A stretch of DNA of 22,285 nt. Source: Aquirhabdus sp. (GTDB lineage: Bacteria > Pseudomonadota > Gammaproteobacteria > Pseudomonadales > Moraxellaceae). The stretch spans positions 1 through 22,285 of the forward strand of contig JASLGO010000020.1 of NCBI GenBank assembly GCA_030150135.1, read 5' to 3'. Shown piece by piece: positions 7,666 to 14,674 of the stretch. The notes under the pieces were generated by a model that saw nothing but the letters and a program-made list of their open reading frames with translations, did not search any database and was not told the origin of the DNA. The translations under genes and the position numbers were made by a program. Numbering within the stretch: the stretch's first letter is position 1; every line of letters begins with the position of its first letter.

Positions 7666-7730
7666 TGTAGGGTGCGACCTTTGGTCGCCCTATTTGAATC
7701 GTGAGGGCAACCACAAGGGTTGCCCCTACA
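7666..7730. repeat. REPIN-like double palindrome
   Basis: This 65-base element has TGTAGGG (7666-7672) at one end and CCCTACA (7724-7730) at the other. Each half is itself a hairpin: GGTGCGACC-TTT-GGTCGCCC at 7671-7690, and GGGCAACC-ACAA-GGGTTGCCC at 7704-7724. The halves are imperfect inverted copies of each other, as in REPINs (paired REP sequences). It lies in the gap between the aminopropyltransferase-like and flavoprotein genes and could stabilise or attenuate the transcript. No RAYT transposase is in the window. Confidence 0.8.
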
Positions 7731-7774
7731 TATAATTGAAAAGGATATTTTGTGTTTCCCATTGAGTTATTTGC

Positions 7775-9391
7775 ATGAACCGTCGTCAGTTCTTAGGTTT
7801 TACCGCTGCCAGTAGCTTGATGGCGGGATGTCGCTGGCCGTCGTGGTCGATTATTCCACCATGGCTACCTGTGAAAGTGCTGGATGGCGGTATGAAACAA
7901 GGACATCACTTTGCACGGGATTGGGGACGTCAGGCATTACCGACACCGAGTCGTGAAAGACATGTTGATACGGTGATTTTGGGTGGTGGAATCGCAGGGT
8001 TAACCGCGGGCTGGCGATTAGCTCAGGCAGGTTTTAAGGATTTTTTATTGCTGCAAGGTTTTGAGCAATATGGCAATGCCAGCAGCGGGCAATGGCAGGA
8101 TGTGAGTTATCCGCGAGGTGCGCATTATTTGCCATTTCCAACGCCTGAATCGACGCATGTACAAGAGATGCTGCGAGCATTTGGTATTCTGCAAGGGCGG
8201 GATTTGGGTGATATTAATAGCTACGATGAGCGCTGCGTCGTGCATGCGCCAGATGAGCGATTATGGTTAGGCGGCAATCAATATTGGCATGATACAGTGA
8301 TGCCGCCTGCGGCTACAGGTTCGTCTGACTTCATTCAGCAACGGCGTTTTTTTGCGTTTGTGAATAGTTTGAAAGGCAAGCGTGGCTCGGATGGTAAGGT
8401 GTTGTTTGCCATTCCAATAGCTTTGTCTTCACAAGATGCAGAATGGCGAAAACTGGATACGATGACCTTTGATCACTGGTTAGATCGTGAAGGATATACA
8501 TCGGCAAGTTTTCGTTGGTATCTGGATTATGGTTGCCGTGATGATTATGGTTTTGGTAGTGATAAGGTGTCGGCGTGGGCTGGGATTCATTATTTTGCGA
8601 GCCGTGTGCATGATAGTGAAAAACCGCATCAGACTTCTCTGCTGACATGGAGTTCAGGATTGAATCCATTGGCTACACAGTTATCACAAGCAAGTTTGCC
8701 ACAACAGCTTTCTCAAGCAGCCATGCGATTGGTTGAAACTCGTGATGGTGTACAGGTCTGGTCAACCGATATGCAGGGTAAAGTGACATTGATTCATGCC
8801 AAACGTGCGATTTGCGCAATGCCGCTGCATGTACTCAAGCATGTTTTTCCACAGTTAAAAGATTACGGTTTTGACGTAGAACAAGATATATTGCCACATG
8901 TGCCGTGGCTGGTTTCCAATATCTGGCTCAATGGTTTTCCACGTGAAGTTGGTGATGTACCGCTGTCATGGGAAAATATTGTGTATGGTAGCAAAAGCCT
9001 AGGTTATGTGACCGCGACTCAGCAGTGGATTCGAGTGGCGCGTCCGCCGTATTCAGTGTTTACAGCGTATCATTCATTTGCTGATCAAGAGCCTGCATTG
9101 GCTCGATCATGGATGCAAAAGGCCAGTGTATATGAGCTATTAGATGTGGGTATACAGGATGTGATGAGAGTATATGGGACTGATTTGTGGTCTTGCGTGG
9201 CGGGAGTCGAAATTATGATGCGAGGTCATGCGATGAGCGCGCCAGTTAAGGGTTATTTGTCTCAAAAGGGTTTATTAGCGCTCCGCGACGCCGATCAAAA
9301 AGTGATGTTTGCGCACAGTGATTTATCGGGCTATTCTATTTTTGAAGAAGCAAGTTGGTGGGGCTGGCAAGCGGCAGGTCGAATCATATGA
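7775..9391 (+). CDS. Tat-exported FAD-dependent amine-oxidase-like lipoprotein
   Basis: The protein has 538 residues. It starts MNRRQFLGF, a twin-arginine signal, and continues to LMAGC with C19 as a possible lipidation cysteine. It should therefore be exported folded, with its cofactor, and may be anchored to a membrane. The FAD-binding Rossmann motif is VILGGGIAGLTAG (67-79), and a conserved patch PRGAHYLPFPTPES follows at about 113-126. The C-terminus (HSDLSGYSIFEEA, then WWGWQAAGRI) resembles the flavin-contacting end of amine oxidases and phytoene desaturases. The acidic residue usually found after the second strand of the FAD fold appears replaced (LLLQGFEQYG). The stop overlaps the speD start (ATGA), indicating coupling. 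Oxidation of a polyamine-derived compound is inferred from neighbours only. Confidence 0.8.
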   Translation: MNRRQFLGFTAASSLMAGCRWPSWSIIPPWLPVKVLDGGMKQGHHFARDWGRQALPTPSRERHVDTVILGGGIAGLTAGWRLAQAGFKDFLLLQGFEQYGNASSGQWQDVSYPRGAHYLPFPTPESTHVQEMLRAFGILQGRDLGDINSYDERCVVHAPDERLWLGGNQYWHDTVMPPAATGSSDFIQQRRFFAFVNSLKGKRGSDGKVLFAIPIALSSQDAEWRKLDTMTFDHWLDREGYTSASFRWYLDYGCRDDYGFGSDKVSAWAGIHYFASRVHDSEKPHQTSLLTWSSGLNPLATQLSQASLPQQLSQAAMRLVETRDGVQVWSTDMQGKVTLIHAKRAICAMPLHVLKHVFPQLKDYGFDVEQDILPHVPWLVSNIWLNGFPREVGDVPLSWENIVYGSKSLGYVTATQQWIRVARPPYSVFTAYHSFADQEPALARSWMQKASVYELLDVGIQDVMRVYGTDLWSCVAGVEIMMRGHAMSAPVKGYLSQKGLLALRDADQKVMFAHSDLSGYSIFEEASWWGWQAAGRII

Positions 9392-9759
9392 AAGGGATAC
9401 ATCTGATTGCTGATCTGTATGATTGCCAGTGCCGAACTGATTTATTGACAACGATGGATGTGCTTGAGCCACAGATTGTTGCTGCTGTTCAGTCCGCTCA
9501 GATGCAGGTGGTTGGCGTACGTTTTCATCAGTTTGAGCCGATCGGTGTTACGGGCGTTGTGCTCTTGGCAGAGTCACATGTGGCAGTGCATACTTGGCCT
9601 GAGCAAGGCGAACATGGCTATGTCACATTGGATGTGTATGTTTGCAATCATACAGGCGAGAATCGTGAGAAAGCCGAACAGTTATTTGAACGTTTAATGA
9701 CTCTGTTTGCACCCAAGAATATTGAGCGTCATGCTGTAAACCGTGGAAATCGTACTTAA
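9388..9759 (+). CDS. speD: S-adenosylmethionine decarboxylase proenzyme
   Basis: This enzyme converts AdoMet to decarboxylated AdoMet, the aminopropyl donor for spermidine-type polyamines. It is a short prokaryotic form of 123 residues that should cleave itself between E62 and S63 in LAESHVAVHTWPE, turning S63 into the pyruvoyl cofactor. H68 and C86 (in LDVYVCNHTG) match the conserved processing and catalytic residues. The ATG at 9388 overlaps the stop of the flavoprotein gene by four bases; an in-frame ATG further upstream (9355) would add residues unlike the family. Its product should feed the membrane aminopropyltransferase-like protein encoded two genes upstream. Confidence 0.95.
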   Translation: MKGIHLIADLYDCQCRTDLLTTMDVLEPQIVAAVQSAQMQVVGVRFHQFEPIGVTGVVLLAESHVAVHTWPEQGEHGYVTLDVYVCNHTGENREKAEQLFERLMTLFAPKNIERHAVNRGNRT

Positions 9760-9807
9760 TCATGAGTAAAAGTGAGCGGTTCAGGGAAATCAACGGATAA
9801 GACCATT

Positions 9808-10242
9808 ATGCAAGACTTACTACAAGCGATTGGACAAGACCTGAGCCATCTGGTGACGCCTTATTTATTGAACTATCTTTTATATTTGGTTGGCGGTGGT
9901 ATATTAACTACTATTTTTTCAACAATTTATATGTGGTTCACTCCCTATAATGAAATGGCGTTGATTCGTGCGGGTCATAGCGCTGCGACTTTAAGTTTTG
10001 CTGGTGCTGTGATTGGTTTTGCATTAACGCTTGCGGCTTGTGCGATCTATCATGCCAGTTTTATTGCTTTTATCGGGTGGGCTGTTGCCGCGATGGTTGT
10101 GCAGCTTCTAGGCTATGTGATCACAGCGCGATTGATTCCTGATCTAAAGCAACAGATGCTGAATAATAATATTGCGGTGGGTGGGTTTGTCGGAGCAATT
10201 GGCTTGGCGCTGGGAATTTTGAATGCAGGCTGTTTGTCTTAG
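9808..10242 (+). CDS. DUF350 family membrane protein
   Basis: This small protein (144 residues) has about four membrane-spanning segments with glycine- and alanine-rich helices (near 20-42, 56-80, 82-104 and 120-140). It matches the DUF350/YjfL family, whose biochemical role is not established; members occur beside DUF4178, PspA-like or polyamine genes. The ATG at 9808 is chosen because the protein starts in the usual manner before the first helix. A GTG at 9772 would add 12 polar residues and cannot be excluded. The gene lies 48 bases after speD in the same direction. A 94-base AT-rich gap separates it from the SPFH gene and may carry an additional promoter (weak pair TTGTAA 10270-10275 / TAAAAA 10293-10298). 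Confidence 0.8.
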   Translation: MQDLLQAIGQDLSHLVTPYLLNYLLYLVGGGILTTIFSTIYMWFTPYNEMALIRAGHSAATLSFAGAVIGFALTLAACAIYHASFIAFIGWAVAAMVVQLLGYVITARLIPDLKQQMLNNNIAVGGFVGAIGLALGILNAGCLS

Positions 10243-10336
10243 TTGCTTGTCTTGATAGCTTGGTAGTCATTGTAAAAATAGATCATTGATACTAAAAAAT
10301 TAAAGTATATTTTGAAATTAAAAAAGGGAGTGCATC

Positions 10337-11365
10337 ATGAGTATTGGTTCATTTATTCGCAAACAGTTTATTGATGTTATTGAATGGGATCAGCAAGACG
10401 ATGGCGTTTTGATGTGGCGCTATCCAATGCAAGATAATGAAATTCAAAATGGCGGCAAATTGACTGTGCGTGATAGCCAGGTCGCTGTTTTTGTCAATGA
10501 AGGACAAGTTGCGGATGTTTTTGGACCTGGACTACATACGTTAACGACGCAAACACTTCCAGTATTAACCAACCTTAAAAATTGGGATAAGTTTTTTGCA
10601 TCACCATTTAAATCAGATGTTTTCTTTTTTAGCACCAAACTGCAATTAGGGCGTAAATGGGGAACGCCGCAGCCGATTACTTTGCGTGATAAAGATTTTG
10701 ATATGGTGCGTCTACGTGCTTTCGGGATGTATTCGTATCAGATTGCTGATCCTAAAGCGTTTTATCAAGAAATTACGGGTGCAAAATCTAGTTATAGCAG
10801 TGAAGAAGTTGAACCACAGCTTCGCAATCTGATTGTGTCGAACATTAGCAGTGGCATTGCATCAAGTGGTATTCCTTTCCTTGATTTAGCCGCAAATCAA
10901 GGTGTGATGGGGGATCAATTGAAACTAGCGATGACGCCATTATTTGCCCGTTATGGACTTAAGCTGGATGCCTTCGTGGTTGAAAATGTGTCCTTACCTG
11001 AAGATCTGCAAAAAGCAATCGATACTCGAATCTCGATGGGCATGATGGGTGATTTGAATAAATTTACTCAATATCAAGTTGCGTCTTCAATTCCTTTGGC
11101 TGCGCAAAACGAAGGTGGTCTTGCGGGTCTGGGGGCAGGCATGGCGGCTGGTTTTGGTATGGGGCAAGTCATGGCTGGCGCAATTCAAAATGCGACTGGA
11201 CAAGTTGCCCAAACTGCCAATCCGACACCCGCACCATCGGCTGCGCCGCAAACCGATTTAGTAGCGCGATTGACTCAACTGAAAGCGTTGCTGGATCAAG
11301 GTCTAATCACGCAAGCGGATTTTGATAATACCAAAGCGGACATCCTTAAATCGTTGTCGAATTGA
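10337..11365 (+). CDS. SPFH-domain protein with C-terminal SHOCT motif (YdjI/virion-core-like)
   Basis: This 342-residue protein belongs to the SPFH/band-7-like group often labelled virion core protein. Typical stretches are KLTVRDSQVAVFVNEGQ (about 42-58), FGPGLHTL (about 63-70) and the core FGMYSYQIADPKAFYQE. A glycine/alanine/methionine-rich hinge (about 255-285) and a proline-rich linker precede a C-terminal SHOCT-like helix pair (about 309-339, LKALLDQGLITQADFD). There is no clear membrane helix, so membrane association would be peripheral or through partners. SPFH proteins form oligomeric scaffolds on membranes. GGGAG (10326-10330) lies six bases before the ATG. The gene is followed 26 bases later by the DUF4178 gene. 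Confidence 0.87.
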   Translation: MSIGSFIRKQFIDVIEWDQQDDGVLMWRYPMQDNEIQNGGKLTVRDSQVAVFVNEGQVADVFGPGLHTLTTQTLPVLTNLKNWDKFFASPFKSDVFFFSTKLQLGRKWGTPQPITLRDKDFDMVRLRAFGMYSYQIADPKAFYQEITGAKSSYSSEEVEPQLRNLIVSNISSGIASSGIPFLDLAANQGVMGDQLKLAMTPLFARYGLKLDAFVVENVSLPEDLQKAIDTRISMGMMGDLNKFTQYQVASSIPLAAQNEGGLAGLGAGMAAGFGMGQVMAGAIQNATGQVAQTANPTPAPSAAPQTDLVARLTQLKALLDQGLITQADFDNTKADILKSLSN

Positions 11366-11391
11366 TCAGTTGCCGTTGAGTTGTCGTTGAT

Positions 11392-13083
11392 ATGACTGAT
11401 CCGAATAATCCGTCTTTGCCGAATCCACCCGCCAGTAAGAAGAAGTTTTTGGCGTTCAGTGCTGCTTGTCCGAGTTGCGGTGCGCAGGTGACTTTTCGTT
11501 CATCTGCATCGGTCATGGCGGTCTGTGAGTATTGTCAAACGACGGTGTTACGTGATGAAAACACCATCCGTGATCAAGGTAAGATGTCGGCAATTCTTGA
11601 GGATTATTCACCGCTGCAAATTGGCAGTAGTGGATTTCTGGATGGCTTGGGTTTTTCCCTGATCGGGCGGATTCAACTGCAATATCCTGATGGGTTCTGG
11701 AATGAATGGTATTTGCAGTTTGATGATGGCACCAACGGCTGGTTATCTGATGCGTCGGGTCTGTATGTTCTGACGCGGCATACAGGAGCACTACCTGATG
11801 CGCCGCAATTCACCGCATTATCAATTAATCAGATTATTGCTTATAAGTCCGCAAGTTATCGAGTAACGGATCACCGTACAGCAACATGTACGGGTGGGCA
11901 AGGCGAACTACCGTTTGTCGTTGGTAAAGGTTGGCAAGCATCAGTCGCTGATCTGCGCGTGCAAGCACGCTTTATGACGCTTGATTACAGCGATGGCTAT
12001 CCACCTCAAGTGTATGAAGGGCGTGCGGTCACGCTGAATGGTCTCAAAATTCAGCTATTACGCGATATAGATCGGCTGCAATCTGCAGCAGGAAAAGTGA
12101 AAGGTAAAATCACCAATCTAGAATGTCCTAATTGCGGTAGCCCGATTCCTTATGTCATGGGAATGGCAGAGCATTTGGCTTGTCCTGCATGTCGTGCTGA
12201 GGTGGCGATTGCAGGCGATAAAGCAGAATTATTGGTTAAGCATAAAGAACTCACCACACTCAAAAGCGCACTTTCATTGGGTGATAAAGCTACGCTGGAT
12301 GATCATGCTTATGTCGTGATCGGCATTATGCAAATGGAGGAAGTGAGTGAAACTGACTCCAGTCTATGGACTGAATATTTGCTGTATAGCTTAGAAGCGG
12401 GCTTTTTGTGGCTTGTAGATGGTGGTGAGGAAAATTGGCAGAAGACGGTTGTCCTCAACGAGCTGCCAGAGGAAAAAGCGGGTAATGCATTTTTCCAAGA
12501 TAAGCGTTGGGATCGCAAATGGGCGTATCAGGGACGTGTGTTATATGCGGTTGGTGCGTTTAATTGGCGAGTGAAGATAGGTGATACAAACTTTATCATC
12601 GAATATAAAAATGGCGTAGACACTCTAGTTTCTGAGCGTAATCAAAATGAGATGAATTGGAGTTTGTCGACTTCAATTTCGGGTTACTTTATTCGTCAAG
12701 CATTTGGTAAGAAGCAACCACCTAAAGCAGAAGCTGTAAAAGAACCTTTAAGCCCTAGTCAGAATATTCTCAAGTGGCTTAGTATTATTCTGTGGATCGT
12801 AAATTTCCCGATTTTCTTATTTGGCCCAGGTTCATTTTTTCTAACATTGATCGCACAATTTGGCATTATCTTTCTGCCGTTGATCATTGAGAAATCGGCT
12901 GAAGACTCTGACTTTATGAGTAGTTATAGCGATTGCTCGAAGTTATGGGTATGGGGTGGGATATTAATTTTTGTTGTGGCGTTATTTAATTCTTCCTCAG
13001 ATGATTCTTCATCGTCAGGGTGGAGAAGTTCAAGCGGATCGTACTATGGTGGTTATCATGGAGCGAGTGGAGGACATAAGTGA
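11392..13083 (+). CDS. double zinc-ribbon DUF4178 membrane protein
   Basis: The 563-residue protein carries two four-cysteine zinc ribbons: C26/C29 with C45/C48, and C245/C248 with C264/C267. Each is followed by a DUF4178-type beta-rich domain (about 68-235 and 285-435), where WNEWYLQFDDGTNGWL and WTEYLLYSLEAGFLWLV are equivalent repeats. This points to an internal duplication. Two or three hydrophobic helices (about 460-500 and 518-533) and a serine/glycine-rich tail (SSGSYYGGYHGASGG) complete it. DUF4178 has no proven activity. The ATG has only a weak upstream site. It is the last gene of the + strand cluster, and its pairing with the SPFH gene suggests the two products act together at the membrane. 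Confidence 0.85.
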   Translation: MTDPNNPSLPNPPASKKKFLAFSAACPSCGAQVTFRSSASVMAVCEYCQTTVLRDENTIRDQGKMSAILEDYSPLQIGSSGFLDGLGFSLIGRIQLQYPDGFWNEWYLQFDDGTNGWLSDASGLYVLTRHTGALPDAPQFTALSINQIIAYKSASYRVTDHRTATCTGGQGELPFVVGKGWQASVADLRVQARFMTLDYSDGYPPQVYEGRAVTLNGLKIQLLRDIDRLQSAAGKVKGKITNLECPNCGSPIPYVMGMAEHLACPACRAEVAIAGDKAELLVKHKELTTLKSALSLGDKATLDDHAYVVIGIMQMEEVSETDSSLWTEYLLYSLEAGFLWLVDGGEENWQKTVVLNELPEEKAGNAFFQDKRWDRKWAYQGRVLYAVGAFNWRVKIGDTNFIIEYKNGVDTLVSERNQNEMNWSLSTSISGYFIRQAFGKKQPPKAEAVKEPLSPSQNILKWLSIILWIVNFPIFLFGPGSFFLTLIAQFGIIFLPLIIEKSAEDSDFMSSYSDCSKLWVWGGILIFVVALFNSSSDDSSSSGWRSSSGSYYGGYHGASGGHK

Positions 13084-13095
13084 GGTGTGAAAGGA

Positions 13096-13121
13096 ATAGA
13101 ATGGTGTTTGTAACACTCTAT
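13096..13121. terminator. possible weak hairpin terminator between convergent genes
   Basis: ATAGA (13096-13100) pairs with TCTAT (13117-13121), and GTGTT (13104-13108) pairs with AACAC (13112-13116), separated by a 3-base bulge. No real T tract follows on either strand, so termination efficiency is doubtful. Confidence 0.3.
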
Positions 13122-13125
13122 GGGT

Positions 13126-13593
13126 TTATTCTTGATTATCTCTAGCCTTTATGAACTTGCCTTTAGAGTACTGAGCTGACCCTAACGATAGGCCTTTATC
13201 ATCCCAATACTTCCATGCCCCATCCTTTTCACCATTAATATAATACCCTCGTGATCGTATCTTTCCATTCTTATGGTAGTAGGTCCACTCCCCTTGTGCT
13301 AAGCCATCGATTTGTGATCCCTCATGCTCTTTTACTCCTTGCGCTTGCCATGCAATGTGCCAGCCATTGATGTCATCGTTCTGATTGAAGCAGCCAATAC
13401 CAGTAGCTTTGCTAGGTTGATTTGAATATGTATCTGGCCAAACTGTGAAATGTGAACCGATAGGGCAGGCAATACTTAAAGAATCTCGACTGATATAATT
13501 CCTTTTGATGTATTCTTTGCACAGAATAAGTACTACAAATAAAGCCAAAAAGATGAATACGTATTCTGTCTGTTTCTTTTGATTAATATTCAT
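13126..13593 (-). CDS. small membrane-anchored MORN/YwqK-like repeat protein
   Basis: This 155-residue protein has one hydrophobic segment near the N-terminus (about 11-26). A probably periplasmic region contains C43 and C68. At the C-terminus two or three copies of a G-x-W-x-Y-Y-x-x-N/D-G type repeat are visible (GEWTYYHKNGKIRSRGYY, GAWKYWDDKG), as in MORN or YwqK-like proteins. Such repeats usually mediate binding and have no enzymatic activity. The ATG at 13593 is used; a TTG at 13620 would add nine residues. Neither start has a clear ribosome-binding site. It lies downstream of argB on the same strand, but a strong hairpin separates them and the functions look unrelated. The role is unknown. 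Confidence 0.6.
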   Translation of the reverse strand: MNINQKKQTEYVFIFLALFVVLILCKEYIKRNYISRDSLSIACPIGSHFTVWPDTYSNQPSKATGIGCFNQNDDINGWHIAWQAQGVKEHEGSQIDGLAQGEWTYYHKNGKIRSRGYYINGEKDGAWKYWDDKGLSLGSAQYSKGKFIKARDNQE

Positions 13594-13637
13594 TGCAGAA
13601 GTGTCTATATTATGGTTCAAAATATTTTATGTGGTGT

Positions 13638-13670
13638 TGAGGTAGGCATATAAAATTAATGCCTACCCCA
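13638..13670 (-). promoter_or_regulatory. 12-bp stem hairpin between argB and the MORN gene
   Basis: On the - strand TGGGGTAGGCAT (13670-13659) pairs with ATGCCTACCTCA (13649-13638) around a 9-base loop. The only non-Watson-Crick position is a G-U pair in the - strand RNA, which would be A-C on the other strand, so the structure favours - strand RNA. No T tract follows. It may protect the argB transcript end or act as a poor terminator. Confidence 0.6.
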
Positions 13671-13706
13671 TAAGATACCTTGAAATTATATTTTGATTAA
13701 CTAATC

Positions 13707-14612
13707 TTATTTACGCTTCGCCCGATTACTAATTAGCGTACCCAAGCCTTCATCAGTAAACACTTCAAGTAGTGACGCATGTGGCACACGACCATCAATG
13801 ATATGTGCACTCACTACACCACCTTTGACTGCATCAAGTGCACAGCCGACTTTTGGAATCATCCCGCCGTAAATCACACCAGTTTCGATCAGGTGATCGA
13901 CATCTTGAGTCGAGAGTCCAGTCAGCACATTTTTGTCCGCATCAAGCACGCCAGGGATGTTGGTGAGTAAAATGAGTTTTTCTGCTTTTAACGCTTCAGC
14001 AACTTTACCTGCTACCAGATCTGCATTGATGTTGTATGTATTGCCTTCTTCATCGACACCAAGTGGAGCTATAACAGGGATGAAGTCGCTTTGCATGAAC
14101 AAATCAAGGACATCAGTTTTAACGCCGACAACTTCACCAACCAGACCTAGATCGATTTGTTTGACTTGACCTGCTTCATCTTTCTTGTCGAGATAAAGTT
14201 TCTTGGCACGAATCAGATTGCCATCTTTACCTGTCAAACCAATTGCACGCCCGCCATTTTGATTGATGAGGTTCACGATGGACTTGTTGACGCTGCCACC
14301 GAGTACCATTTCGACCACTTCCATGGTTGGCGCATCAGTGACGCGCATACCATCGATACGATCCGAAACGCGACCTAGTTGCTTGAGTAAGTTATCGACT
14401 TGAGGACCGCCACCATGCACAATCACGGGATTGATGCCAACGGTTTTCATCAAGACGATATCTCGAGCAAATGAGCGTTCAAGCTCTGGATCTGTCATCG
14501 CATTGCCGCCGTATTTGACGACCAGTGTTTTGCCTGCGAAACGTTGAATGTAGGGGAGTGCTTCGGTCAGAACTTTTGCGACATTCAGGGCTTGATCTTT
14601 GTTCAAAGGCAT
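13707..14612 (-). CDS. argB: acetylglutamate kinase
   Basis: This enzyme phosphorylates N-acetyl-L-glutamate with ATP, the second step of arginine biosynthesis in the acetylated pathway. Its 301 residues and its N-terminal helix (LNKDQALNVAKVLTEALPYI) match the Pseudomonas-type enzyme, whose extra helix supports a hexamer and feedback inhibition by arginine. Visible motifs are VVKYGGNAM (31-39), VHGGGPQ (65-71), IGLTGKDGNLI and NINADLVAGKVAEAL. The ATG at 14612 is chosen because it gives exactly this conserved start. An ATG at 14675, which overlaps the algC stop as TAATG, would add 21 residues lying mostly across a perfect hairpin and is less likely. The enzyme follows algC as in Pseudomonas. 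Confidence 0.96.
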   Translation of the reverse strand: MPLNKDQALNVAKVLTEALPYIQRFAGKTLVVKYGGNAMTDPELERSFARDIVLMKTVGINPVIVHGGGPQVDNLLKQLGRVSDRIDGMRVTDAPTMEVVEMVLGGSVNKSIVNLINQNGGRAIGLTGKDGNLIRAKKLYLDKKDEAGQVKQIDLGLVGEVVGVKTDVLDLFMQSDFIPVIAPLGVDEEGNTYNINADLVAGKVAEALKAEKLILLTNIPGVLDADKNVLTGLSTQDVDHLIETGVIYGGMIPKVGCALDAVKGGVVSAHIIDGRVPHASLLEVFTDEGLGTLISNRAKRK

Positions 14613-14641
14613 AGTGGCTAACTCGGCTCTCAGTGCAGTCA

Positions 14642-14666
14642 AGAGTGATCTGCGATAGATCACTCT
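14642..14666 (-). promoter_or_regulatory. perfect 9-bp hairpin in the algC-argB junction
   Basis: AGAGTGATC (14642-14650) and GATCACTCT (14658-14666) are perfect inverted repeats around a 7-base spacer. The element sits nine bases after the algC stop and 30 bases before the preferred argB start. There is no T run, so it is not a typical terminator. It may be an mRNA structure that sets argB translation or a dyad site for a DNA-binding protein. Confidence 0.6.
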
Positions 14667-14674
14667 ACGTGACA

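Noticed and set aside
9762..9800. Twelve-codon ORF starting ATG directly after speD
   Set aside because: It overlaps the possible GTG start of the DUF350 gene, has no ribosome-binding site and no recognisable content.
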